Shown in pieces: positions 15,941 to 23,289 of a stretch of 44,513 bases of DNA. Where the stretch lies: positions 1 to 44,513 of the forward strand of contig CAINXK010000078.1 of assembly GCA_903854805.1 (NCBI GenBank), read 5' to 3'. The notes beneath the pieces are model-generated. The model saw only the letters and a list, made by a program, of their open reading frames with translations, had not been told where the DNA came from and made no database searches. Position numbers and translations under genes: made by a program. The DNA is from an uncultured Anaerolineae bacterium. GTDB lineage: Bacteria; Chloroflexota; Anaerolineae; Anaerolineales; Villigracilaceae. Numbering within the stretch: position 1 is the first letter of the stretch; the number at the start of each line of letters is the position of its first letter.

Positions 15941-16489
15941 GTGAAACAAAAAGACATAACGAACACAACCAGAATAGCTATATTGGATGCCGCAAACGCG
16001 GTTATTGTCTCCAAAGGTGTCAATGCTCTTACACTTGAAGCTGTTGCCCGGCAGGCAGGTGTAAGCAAAGGCGGTCTGCTCTATCACTTTCCTTCCAAAA
16101 ACGTCCTGATCGAAGGCATGATTGAATATCTGGTCAGAGAGTTTGATGCGATGTTGGAAGGTGAGCTTATAAAAAATAACGGTGATTGGCTTTCAGCGTA
16201 TATTCGGGCCTCATTTCAGGAAAATACCAAACTGGACCGTGTTGGTTCCGCTTTGTTTGCGGCTATTGCCAGTGACCCTGACCTTTTGAAACCTTTGCGA
16301 AATCATTATGAACGCTGGCAGGAGCAGGCAGCAGCCAGCGCAGGATCGCCAGAATTGGGCACGATCATCCGCATGGCGGTGGACGGCCTGTGGCTGGCGG
16401 ATCTTTTGAATTTCGCGTCGCCAACGCCTGATATGCGCCAGAAAATGTTAACCGCTTTGTTAAAACTTTCTGACAGGGAGTCTCAATGA
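15941..16489 (+). CDS. TetR family repressor
   Basis: A 182-residue TetR-type repressor: N-terminal helix-turn-helix (about 10-55, with LEAVARQAGVSKGGLLYHFPSK) and a helical ligand-binding C-terminal domain. It overlaps the SMR efflux gene by 4 nt (ATGA), so both are one operon. The palindrome covering its own promoter implies autorepression that is lifted by a toxic cation or similar ligand. Translation starts at GTG with no Shine-Dalgarno, which fits a leaderless message. Confidence 0.93.
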   Translation: MKQKDITNTTRIAILDAANAVIVSKGVNALTLEAVARQAGVSKGGLLYHFPSKNVLIEGMIEYLVREFDAMLEGELIKNNGDWLSAYIRASFQENTKLDRVGSALFAAIASDPDLLKPLRNHYERWQEQAAASAGSPELGTIIRMAVDGLWLADLLNFASPTPDMRQKMLTALLKLSDRESQ

Positions 16490-16818
16490 AAATCGCATTG
16501 ATCTTTTTTATGGCAGTCATTTGCGAGGTGGCTGCCACCACAGCCCTGAAATTTTCGGAGGGGTTTACAAAGATTATTCCGAGCCTGGTGGTCGTGGCTG
16601 GCTATGGACTGTCGTTCTACCTGCTCTCGCTTAGCCTGAAAGTCATCCCTATGGGAACAGCATATGCTTTGTGGTCGGGGATAGGCATTGTGCTGACGGC
16701 GATTGTCGGGATGCTGCTCTGGCATGAAGGAATGGATTGGGCGCGCGGGTTTGGTATTGCTCTCATCCTGGCTGGCATCCTGGTGATTAACCTGTTTTCT
16801 AAAATTGTAGTTCACTAA
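16486..16818 (+). CDS. SMR family multidrug efflux protein
   Basis: A 110-residue four-helix membrane protein of the small multidrug resistance family (EmrE/QacC-like), which exports cationic compounds in exchange for protons. The essential Glu14 is present in ICEVAATTALK, and the GTAYALWSGIG segment of helix 3 is conserved. The length is typical. It is regulated together with the TetR gene it overlaps. Confidence 0.95.
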   Translation: MKIALIFFMAVICEVAATTALKFSEGFTKIIPSLVVVAGYGLSFYLLSLSLKVIPMGTAYALWSGIGIVLTAIVGMLLWHEGMDWARGFGIALILAGILVINLFSKIVVH

Positions 16819-16832
16819 AAGAAAGGTAAACA

Positions 16833-17267
16833 ATGAATTCAAATCGAATCGTTATTAGCCTGGCAACGTTCACCGCTGTGGCGGGAATTATTTACTGGAT
16901 AGCGGTCTTTACAGGTATCTTCCAGGTGACTGATCTTGTGCCCGGTTATAAAACCTGGTTCATGTCCTTTCCCATCGCGGATAGCTGGCTGTTTATCTGC
17001 GCAATCCTGGCCGTAGTTTACACGGTGAGAAACCATGCCCTTGCCGGTCTCTTCGCCCCGCTCACTGGGGCCAGCTTAATTTTTCTGGGATTGTATGCAT
17101 TTACCTACGGTGTCAATACTGGTCTAATTTTTATCCTGACCCCAGATGAGGTGATTGAGATCTTAATCAAGGTGTATTGTCTAAGCGCAGGTTCCGCGCT
17201 CATATATCACGGGTGGAAATTGAACAAAAGTTATTCGCCTGGGATGATTGATACGGCTGGCGCTTGA
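16833..17267 (+). CDS. Hypothetical four-helix membrane protein
   Basis: A 144-residue protein with four predicted membrane segments (about 9-30, 48-66, 70-95 and 104-128). I do not recognise the family. AAAGG precedes the ATG, and the gene starts 14 nt after the SMR gene, so it belongs to the TetR-controlled operon. A role beside the efflux pump is possible but not shown. Confidence 0.7.
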   Translation: MNSNRIVISLATFTAVAGIIYWIAVFTGIFQVTDLVPGYKTWFMSFPIADSWLFICAILAVVYTVRNHALAGLFAPLTGASLIFLGLYAFTYGVNTGLIFILTPDEVIEILIKVYCLSAGSALIYHGWKLNKSYSPGMIDTAGA

Positions 17268-17302
17268 ACCTGCTGGACTTCTGACGGCGAAATTAAAACT
17301 TT

Positions 17303-17334
17303 GACGGCGCGCAAAATTCTGCACGCCGTCTTTT
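17303..17334 (+). terminator. Terminator of the TetR/SMR operon
   Basis: GACGGCG and CGCCGTC form a stem followed by TTTT. It lies between the convergent membrane protein gene and the Fe-S protein gene. Confidence 0.75.
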
Positions 17335-17357
17335 GTCTCTTCTCACCCAGAGAGGAA

Positions 17358-18152
17358 TTAGCCGATCCACAGCCCTTCGACGCGCACCTGATAGCCTGTG
17401 GAAGTGCGATTCAGGAAGTTCACCAGCCCACTGTGCCGCCACTGCAGCATGCACATCTGCGGTTGGAAATAGTAGCGCATACCGATTTTGATATCTGTGC
17501 GCGCTTCGTTGATCAGACCTTCGTACCCTTCGGCGATGTAATAACCGAGATCCTTGAAACCCTTTGAACGTGGGTTGAGCGGACCGGTCACACACCACAC
17601 GATCACGCCGGTGCGCTTGTCAACGTTCATGGCCACACCGCAGTGTGTGATCGGGCAGCCGCAGGACATGCCCAGCGGGCGACCGATCAGAATGTCTCCG
17701 ACCTGGATATCCATTTCGCGCGTGATCATCGGGTTGTGCGGGATGATGATTTCGCGCGGGCCGGGCTCTTCAGGGAAATGCTCCAGGTAAAAGTCGAATT
17801 CGCGGCCCAGGCTGTCGCGCCATTGGTTGCTCATGCCGGGGACGAAGGGCGCAACTGCTGCGGCAGCGGGGCCGCAACCAGCGCACGTTGAAACCTGGGG
17901 AGCGGCGGAATAAGCAGGGGCCACTGTGATTACCGCTGCAGCCGGAGCCACAGGCGCATTGAGTGGGTTGTTGCGGTTCTCGGTGGCGATTTCGCGGGCT
18001 TCGTAACGGTTGTCCGAGAGATAGATACAGCGCTTGATGCTTTCAGGGTTGGTCTGCAAGCGCAACGCCATTTCTTCGCAGCTGCGCATGCCGCATACGC
18101 CGCAGTTCAGGCCGGGTAGGTCGTTCACGGTGTAGGTTTGGTTGAGTGCCAT
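17358..18152 (-). CDS. Fe-S binding protein with N-terminal 4Fe-4S motif (PF04060-like)
   Basis: A 264-residue protein. The N-terminus has Cys17-x2-Cys20-x4-Cys25-x16-Cys42 within NCGVCGMRSC, the 4Fe-4S module seen in RnfB and the CODH/ACS corrinoid Fe-S protein. An Ala/Pro/Val-rich linker (about 65-105) carries another CAGC pair. The C-terminal domain contains SCGCPITHCG, so at least one further metal site is likely. AAGGAG precedes the ATG. It is the last gene of the ABC-GTPase-desulfurase operon, and may be the recipient, carrier or scaffold of the cofactor made there. I cannot name a characterised homologue. Confidence 0.8.
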   Translation of the reverse strand: MALNQTYTVNDLPGLNCGVCGMRSCEEMALRLQTNPESIKRCIYLSDNRYEAREIATENRNNPLNAPVAPAAAVITVAPAYSAAPQVSTCAGCGPAAAAVAPFVPGMSNQWRDSLGREFDFYLEHFPEEPGPREIIIPHNPMITREMDIQVGDILIGRPLGMSCGCPITHCGVAMNVDKRTGVIVWCVTGPLNPRSKGFKDLGYYIAEGYEGLINEARTDIKIGMRYYFQPQMCMLQWRHSGLVNFLNRTSTGYQVRVEGLWIG

Positions 18153-18172
18153 TGGATGGGCTCCTTATAATT

Positions 18173-19357
18173 TCAAGTTGATTGAACGGTGGCAAAACTG
18201 CGGGATGTGACAGGGCGCATCTCACCCACTATGCGCGGCAGGATTTCCAGGAAGCGATCCACTTCCGCATCGGTATTAAAGCGGCCAAGCGTGATGCGCA
18301 GCGAGCCGCGCGCCCGGATTGGGTCTAGCCCCATCGCCATCAGGATATAGGAAGGCTGCCCGGCGCTGTGAGAACTGCAGGCGCTGCCGGTTGAAATGGC
18401 AATGCCCTCTTCGTCCAGCGAAAGCATCAGGTGGATGGCTTCGCCCTCCTGCCCGGCAAAGCCCAGGCAGATATGCCCCGGCAGGCGTTTGTAACGATGG
18501 CCGACCAGGTAAGCATTCGAGATTTCAGTCTGGATGGTCTCGATGATCCGGTCGCGCAAGCGCACCAGCCGGCTGGCCTCAGCGGACATTTCCGCTGCCG
18601 CAATTTCGGCAGCCTTGCCCAGACCGGCAATCGCTGCCACGTTTTCGGTAGCCGAACGCAAGCCGCGCTCCTGTCCGCCGCCGTGCACCAGTGGTTCGAT
18701 TTTGAGGCCCTTGCGGATGTAGAGCGCGCCGATCCCTTTTGGCCCGTACAGTTTGTGCGCCGAGAGCGACAGAAAATCGACTGGCAACACATCCATATGC
18801 AGGGGAATCTTGCCGACGGCCTGGACGGCATCCGTGTGGAACAGCGCACCGCCCGCCCTGGCAACCTGGGCAAGTTCTGCGATGGGCTGCAGTGTGCCAA
18901 CGACATTATTGGCAGCCATGATCGAAACCAGCCGCGTGTTGGGGCGCAGCGCCGCTTGCAGCACTGCTGGTTCAACGATGCCTTCGGTGGTCACAGGCAG
19001 ATACGAGATGGCATAGCCGAGTCTTTCCAGGTATTTGCAGGTTTCCAGGATGGCCGGATGCTCGAAAGACGAGGTGATGATGTGGCAGTCCTGCGGCCTG
19101 TACTGGTTGGCAACACCCACGAGAACCATATTATCGGATTCAGTGCCGCTGGCCGTGAAAATGATCTCGTCCGGGCTGGCGTGGAACAGATCGGCAACCT
19201 GGCGGCGGCCTGTTTCGATTGCCTGTTTGGCCTGCTGCCCGGCCCAATGCAGGCTGGATGGGTTGCCGAAGTTGGCCCCGTAGAAGGGCAGCATGGTTTC
19301 GACAACACGCGGGTCAAGCGGGGTTGTGGCCGAATGGTCAAAGTAAATCTGTTCCAT
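18173..19357 (-). CDS. Cysteine desulfurase (NifS/IscS-like)
   Basis: A 394-residue PLP enzyme that takes sulfur from cysteine and hands it on as persulfide. Visible: N-terminal YFDHSATTPLDP, His100 in SSFEHPAI, PLP-binding Lys202 in SAHKLYGPKG, catalytic Cys327 in STGSACSSHSAG and RGSLRITLG near the end. All key residues are present. It starts 2 nt after the GTPase stop codon. No iscU, sufBCD or other scaffold gene is adjacent; the neighbours are instead an ABC ATPase, a GTPase and an Fe-S protein. Confidence 0.96.
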   Translation of the reverse strand: MEQIYFDHSATTPLDPRVVETMLPFYGANFGNPSSLHWAGQQAKQAIETGRRQVADLFHASPDEIIFTASGTESDNMVLVGVANQYRPQDCHIITSSFEHPAILETCKYLERLGYAISYLPVTTEGIVEPAVLQAALRPNTRLVSIMAANNVVGTLQPIAELAQVARAGGALFHTDAVQAVGKIPLHMDVLPVDFLSLSAHKLYGPKGIGALYIRKGLKIEPLVHGGGQERGLRSATENVAAIAGLGKAAEIAAAEMSAEASRLVRLRDRIIETIQTEISNAYLVGHRYKRLPGHICLGFAGQEGEAIHLMLSLDEEGIAISTGSACSSHSAGQPSYILMAMGLDPIRARGSLRITLGRFNTDAEVDRFLEILPRIVGEMRPVTSRSFATVQST

Positions 19358-19359
19358 CC

Positions 19360-20061
19360 TTATTCACCTCGGTAGAAGTTCTGGTTCTCCAGGGAACGTA
19401 CCACGCCAAAATGGGCCTGCCAGCCGATTTCCTTTTTGCCAACGCAGATGGTGCAGGTGCCCACCGGTGGGTTGCCGCGCAGCAGCATCCTATCCCAGGT
19501 ATCTGGCTGGTTGTGCAGAATGTCCACCAATGGGTCGATGCCGATGCCATACAGCGCATTCACTTCGCGCACGCGCACATTGGGGGCCACATCCTGGATG
19601 CGCGCCCGGAAGACCTCGCGCTCGGCCTGCGAGACGCGGTCGATCTTGGTGACCACGCATACATCGGCCAGTGAGAGCATCGGACCAATCTTGAGCGGCA
19701 GGTTGGTGCCGCTGGTGGCTTCGATCACGATCATGCCCAGCCCGCCATCCACGTAAGGCGAACAGCGCAGGCACAGCCCGGCGGTTTCCACAAGCAGGAC
19801 ATTCGCGTTCTGCTCGCCGGCCCATTTCAGGGCGTCGCCCAACACCATCACGTTGCAGTGATCTGGGCACAGTTCCCCGGAATAGACTTTCTTGGTCGGG
19901 ATGCCGAACTCTTTGGCAAAGATTTCATCTTCCTCGGCGTACTGCACATCGACTTTCAGGAAGGCCACTCGGTCACCTGCGTCTTGCAACTTACGGATCA
20001 TGTGACGCAGGACAGAGCTTTTGCCGGTGGTTGCCGGCCCGGCACAGATGGCGAGTTTCAT
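19360..20061 (-). CDS. HypB/UreG/CooC-like P-loop GTPase with CxxC and CxxxC pairs
   Basis: A 233-residue P-loop protein of the metallochaperone-type SIMIBI class. Walker A is GPATTGKS (8-15), Walker B lies in VLLVETAG and the guanine motif in VTKID (137-141). It has three Cys pairs: CPDHC (65-69), CLRC (97-100) and CTIC (203-206), suggesting metal or cluster binding. It overlaps the ABC ATPase gene by 4 nt (ATGA). In HypB and UreG such proteins deliver nickel with GTP hydrolysis; CooC does so with ATP. Delivery of a metal or cluster is inferred here. No hydrogenase, urease or CODH gene is in the window. Confidence 0.82.
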   Translation of the reverse strand: MKLAICAGPATTGKSSVLRHMIRKLQDAGDRVAFLKVDVQYAEEDEIFAKEFGIPTKKVYSGELCPDHCNVMVLGDALKWAGEQNANVLLVETAGLCLRCSPYVDGGLGMIVIEATSGTNLPLKIGPMLSLADVCVVTKIDRVSQAEREVFRARIQDVAPNVRVREVNALYGIGIDPLVDILHNQPDTWDRMLLRGNPPVGTCTICVGKKEIGWQAHFGVVRSLENQNFYRGE

Positions 20062-20843
20062 GCTAATCCCTCCAGTTCATGGGTGTTCAGGCGTTCGCCA
20101 AAGCGGATTTTGTCGCGCATGGCGGAAAGTAAGTCATCGAGTTTGCTGACCTTGTGCGAGAAGATACGTTCTTCTTCGTTGGTATACAGGACTTTGGTGA
20201 TCGAACCGCCCTGCATCACGATGCGGTAATCCGAAAGCAGGGTGATGCGCGGATCGTGAGTGACGAAGATGAAAATCTTGCGGTACTGGCGCAGCAGCTC
20301 CATCGCACGCGTGCGGTTGATGCCGGCATTCTCCACTTCGTCGAGCAGCACGATTGGCGTGTTGCAAATGATGGTTGCATCCGCGATCAGCAGCGCGCGG
20401 GTCTGGCCGCCCGAAAGCTCGGTCATGCGGCTGGTAAGCACGATTGGTTCGCCGGTCAGCTCGTTTGCAAAAGACAGAGTCTTCTGGATCATCTCATCCA
20501 CCTGGCTCTTTTTCACCGCGCGAATACCAGCGTGCATGGTCAGGAACTCCAGCACCGGTAGGTCTGACAGAAAGGTCGTGTGCTGGGTGATCAACGCGAT
20601 CGGGTTCATGGCCGGGTTGTCACGGTATTCCAGTGGCGGTCGCTGGCCATTGATTAGCATGCGCCGACCGGTCTGCGTGTTGGCGTCCGCAAACAGTTCC
20701 AGATCGTTGATCAGGGTGGTTTTGCCAGATCCTGTTGGCCCGACAATGCTGATCACATCGCCCATTTTCATTTCAATGCGCTCAACAGCTTCCGGAACAC
20801 CCGCGCGGTTGTGTCCACCTAAAATCGTGATGCTTTCAATCAT
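20058..20843 (-). CDS. Soluble ABC ATPase without a membrane partner
   Basis: A 261-residue ABC-type ATPase: Walker A GPTGSGKTT (35-43), Q-loop region ALITQHTTFL, signature LSGGQTRALLIAD, Walker B IVLLDEVENAG and switch His in VTHDP. I chose the ATG at 20843 (AAAGGAG 6 nt upstream) over an in-frame start at 20924 lacking such a site. No permease gene is nearby, so it probably works like SufC, powering an assembly step, and not as a transporter. A palindrome shared with the Rrf2 promoters lies 87-103 nt upstream. Its partners appear to be the GTPase, desulfurase and Fe-S protein genes downstream. Confidence 0.85.
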   Translation of the reverse strand: MIESITILGGHNRAGVPEAVERIEMKMGDVISIVGPTGSGKTTLINDLELFADANTQTGRRMLINGQRPPLEYRDNPAMNPIALITQHTTFLSDLPVLEFLTMHAGIRAVKKSQVDEMIQKTLSFANELTGEPIVLTSRMTELSGGQTRALLIADATIICNTPIVLLDEVENAGINRTRAMELLRQYRKIFIFVTHDPRITLLSDYRIVMQGGSITKVLYTNEEERIFSHKVSKLDDLLSAMRDKIRFGERLNTHELEGLA

Positions 20844-20929
20844 TTTTTCTCCTTTTACCCGGCCTGTCCTGGATGATGGAAGGCCCGGCACTTGATTAAT
20901 TGGATGGATAATGTTTAATTGCAATATAT

Positions 20930-20946
20930 CCTATTGACTTAGTAGT
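20930..20946 (-). promoter_or_regulatory. Predicted Rrf2 operator, site 2
   Basis: On the plus strand CCTATTGACTTAGTAGT, differing from site 1 (9556-9572) at two positions. It lies between the stop of the second Rrf2 gene and the ABC ATPase. A TATACT on the minus strand (20949-20944) overlaps it and could be a -10 element, though the -35 is weak. Confidence 0.65.
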
Positions 20947-20963
20947 ATATAAAGACAAAAAAA

Positions 20964-21356
20964 TTATGCCATTTCGGCAATTGTAGTGTTTTCCAGGCGT
21001 TCAATAATCTGTTCCTGGATCTGCTCAAACAGCCCGCTGAGTTTCTCTTCCCGGTCCATTGGCGCAGGGGCATAGCCTTTGGAGCTGACTGGTTCAAGTG
21101 GAGCCAGTGCCCCATCAAACAGGCGGATAATCTCGCCAACCGAAATCATCACCGGGCTCTTGGCAAGCTGCACCTGGCTGCCCGTGGAATCCTGGGCAAT
21201 GTATCCGGAACTTCTCATCGCCGACAAAATTTCTACCAGAGATTCTGCTGGAATTTGTTGGAGCGCGGCAATTTCGGTCGCGGATACCGCCTGATTAATG
21301 CGCGCCAGGTAGATCAGGGTGAGTAGCGCATACTCGCTGTGCAGGGAAAGTTTCAC
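20964..21356 (-). CDS. Rrf2 family transcriptional regulator lacking cysteine
   Basis: A 130-residue Rrf2-type winged-helix regulator (SEYALLTLIYLAR at the N-terminus, recognition region with QIPAESLVEILSAMR, then GEIIRLFDG). It contains no cysteine at all, so it cannot bind an Fe-S cluster in the usual way and must respond to something else. It starts with GTG after AAGGAG. It stands 120 nt before the ABC/GTPase/desulfurase operon on the same strand. Sites 2 and 3 of the shared palindrome flank it, so it likely represses itself and the operon. Confidence 0.92.
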   Translation of the reverse strand: MKLSLHSEYALLTLIYLARINQAVSATEIAALQQIPAESLVEILSAMRSSGYIAQDSTGSQVQLAKSPVMISVGEIIRLFDGALAPLEPVSSKGYAPAPMDREEKLSGLFEQIQEQIIERLENTTIAEMA

Positions 21357-21368
21357 ATCACTCCTTAT

Positions 21369-21385
21369 ATGACTAATTCAATGGG
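21369..21385 (-). promoter_or_regulatory. Predicted Rrf2 operator, site 3
   Basis: On the minus strand CCCATTGAATTAGTCAT, sharing ATTGAATTAGT exactly with site 1. It lies right after the -10 of the second Rrf2 promoter, in the same relative position as site 1 in the first Rrf2 promoter. Confidence 0.6.
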
Positions 21386-21386
21386 G

Positions 21387-21414
21387 ATTATATCCTAAAC
21401 CTTGTTTTTGTCAA
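21387..21414 (-). promoter_or_regulatory. Promoter of the second Rrf2 gene
   Basis: On the minus strand TTGACA (21414-21409) and TATAAT (21392-21387) with a 16-bp spacer, a consensus sigma70 promoter. A half-site-like CAATAGGAT lies upstream near 21442-21450. Confidence 0.85.
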
Positions 21415-21467
21415 TATTCAGCAGCTGAATGATGACATTTGCAATAGGATAAAGTGATATTTATCGC

Positions 21468-21497
21468 AAAAAAAAGCCCATCTCCGGTCAGAGATGG
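21468..21497 (-). terminator. Terminator of the truncated third Rrf2 gene
   Basis: On the minus strand CCATCTC and GAGATGG form the stem, followed by GC and T8. It sits 20 nt after the stop of the Rrf2 remnant. Confidence 0.88.
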
Positions 21498-21517
21498 TCC
21501 AAGAAAAGCAAAAATGT

Positions 21518-21679
21518 TCAATCCATCACATCCGCAATGGTGGTTTTCTCCAATTTATTGGAGACATAATCCCGAATTTCCCTGAATATCGCAGTCAGAC
21601 TTTTTTCCTTCTCAATCGGTGTCGACGCGTAGAAATTTTCGCTGATTGGATCTTTGACAATCACATTATCCTTAAGAAG
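21518..21679 (-). pseudogene. Truncated third Rrf2-family gene (C-terminal part only)
   Basis: The minus strand encodes about 50 residues aligned with the C-terminus of the intact Rrf2 protein next door: PISENFYASTPIEKEKSL here against PVSSKGYAPAPMDREEKL there, and NKLEKTTIADVMD against ERLENTTIAEMA at the end. The winged-helix part is missing and the frame runs into AT-rich DNA with direct repeats near 21702. The stop codon and a strong terminator are intact, so the gene was probably cut by a deletion or insertion at its 5' side after a duplication. Confidence 0.82.
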
Positions 21680-21701
21680 GTGTCGTTTTTTTACTTTTTT
21701 C

Positions 21702-21735
21702 TTGAGTTGCGTACCCTCATTTTTTGAGTTGCGTT
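21702..21735. repeat. Direct repeat TTGAGTTGCGT
   Basis: TTGAGTTGCGT occurs at 21702-21712 and 21725-21735, separated by 12 bp. It sits at the broken end of the Rrf2 remnant and may mark the rearrangement that truncated it. Confidence 0.7.
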
Positions 21736-22172
21736 ATTCTCTTCCGACTTGTTGCGCTAGCCCTTTTTATTTTTTTGACAGAAATTCTTACTTGTGAACC
21801 TGGAATTACCAATTGAGTATGGCGCTTTACCATCCTGGTTTTACTGGGTGCGAGTCGGGGCCATGTTGTGGCAAAGGGTTTATCAAAAAAACTGTTTCAT
21901 CGGTTTGCAAAGTGCTGCCAATAACTCTGCGCTGAATGAAATCTGCAATGCGTAAAAAGCATTTAATTTGGGTTATTTTCTGAAGTTGAGGCCCGGCGCT
22001 GTTGATTCCCATCCCGCCTGCTTGACTATTCTTGGTTGCAACCTAGAATTTATTCTGGAGAACCGCGACCGCAGCTAACCCAAAAGTGCTATACTTTATT
22101 TTGAATATTTTTTTGGGCGTGTCGTTCTGATGTTTATTGAGATATATTATTCTTTATGCCAAGGGTGATTAT
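21736..22172. other. Non-coding stretch before the EEP nuclease gene
   Basis: About 440 bp without a gene that I can support. A 61-codon minus-strand frame (21827-22012) has no ribosome-binding site or recognisable family. TATACT at 22090-22095 is a possible -10 for the downstream gene. Confidence 0.4.
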
Positions 22173-23183
22173 ATGGATTTCACAGCCTATGCACGCATCG
22201 TAGCCGAGGACCTGGTTCGTCTTAAGCGCCGTATCGTTAATTCGCACATTCCTAAAAAGATCATTGATCAAAACTTGATCATTGGGACCTGGAACATTCG
22301 GGCCTTTGGGGATATTTTCAAAAGTTGGGATGAGAACCCTGCCTCCCCGAAGCGAAATTTGCGCGCCATGGTTTATATTGCCGAGATTGTTCGTTGTTTT
22401 GATGTGATTGCCATCCAGGAAGTGAAGCGCGATACTTCAGGGATAAGGATGTTATTAGAAGACCTGTTGGGCCCCGATTGGGGCCTTGTTATCAGTGATG
22501 TCTCGGTGGGATCGAAGGGTAATACAGAAAGGCTATCCTATATTTACGACAAGCGCCGTGTGCAACCTTCAGGTTTGGCAGGAGAAATTGTTCTGCCGCC
22601 CACGGCTGATGGCAATCCTGCCCAACAGTTTGACCGCACGCCCTATATAGTCGGGTTTCAAACCGCCAAAGAGAAATTTTCGCTCTTGACGGCCCATATT
22701 CGTTATGGCAAGAATCCAGCAGACCGGATTGGCGAAATAAGCGCGCTGACCCAGTTTAGCGCAACCGAGATCCGTCAACGCGCCGTGATAGGAAGTGATG
22801 AAGGAAATGTAATTGTTCTGGGCGATTTCAATATCGATGAACGCGGAAATAACCCCTTATTTAAAGCATTTGTGTCAACCGGGTTGGTGGTGCCTGCTCA
22901 ACTGTTAAACCTGAAATCAACCTACGATACAAAACCGAAATTTTACGACCAGGTCGCCTGGTTTATGGATGGATTGAGCCTGCCGTTTAGTGGTAGGGCG
23001 GGGGTGATCGATTTTGCTGGCGCAGTGTATAAAGAGATATCCTTGTCGGATATGTCTTTTAGATTATCTGATCATTTTCCTCTATGGGTCGAATTTGTGA
23101 CCGACCGCAGCAGCGAGAATATGGCGCGTGTCCTGGGGCTGGATCCTGCAGCACCAGATCCGTTTGTTTCGATCCTTGATTAA
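22173..23183 (+). CDS. Endonuclease/exonuclease/phosphatase (EEP) family protein
   Basis: A 336-residue protein with the EEP (DNase I-like) fold. Motifs: GTWNIRAFG (Asn41), VIAIQEVKR (metal-binding Glu), a central LLTAHIRYG, GDFNIDERG and the terminal LSDHFPLW with the catalytic Asp-His. All active-site residues are present, so it should be an active metal-dependent phosphodiesterase or nuclease. AAGGGTG lies before the ATG at 22173, which I chose over an upstream in-frame ATG. There is no signal peptide, so it acts inside the cell. A HerA-like ATPase gene follows 106 nt downstream; a joint role on DNA is possible. Confidence 0.9.
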   Translation: MDFTAYARIVAEDLVRLKRRIVNSHIPKKIIDQNLIIGTWNIRAFGDIFKSWDENPASPKRNLRAMVYIAEIVRCFDVIAIQEVKRDTSGIRMLLEDLLGPDWGLVISDVSVGSKGNTERLSYIYDKRRVQPSGLAGEIVLPPTADGNPAQQFDRTPYIVGFQTAKEKFSLLTAHIRYGKNPADRIGEISALTQFSATEIRQRAVIGSDEGNVIVLGDFNIDERGNNPLFKAFVSTGLVVPAQLLNLKSTYDTKPKFYDQVAWFMDGLSLPFSGRAGVIDFAGAVYKEISLSDMSFRLSDHFPLWVEFVTDRSSENMARVLGLDPAAPDPFVSILD

Positions 23184-23289
23184 ACTAAAACGGGTTATTT
23201 GCTGCGATTCGGACTTTATATTAACCTTGAATGTATTCGCGTAGTAGAATTGCGACCGCATCATTATAGATGGTGCAGGAGATAAGTGT

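Noticed and set aside
20844..20924. Upstream start for the soluble ABC ATPase
   Set aside because: Family proteins begin near the MIESITIL segment and AAAGGAG lies just before the ATG at 20843, so the longer form is unlikely.
21827..22012. 61-codon minus-strand frame
   Set aside because: No recognisable domain or ribosome-binding site. It could be the end of a lost gene but cannot be supported.
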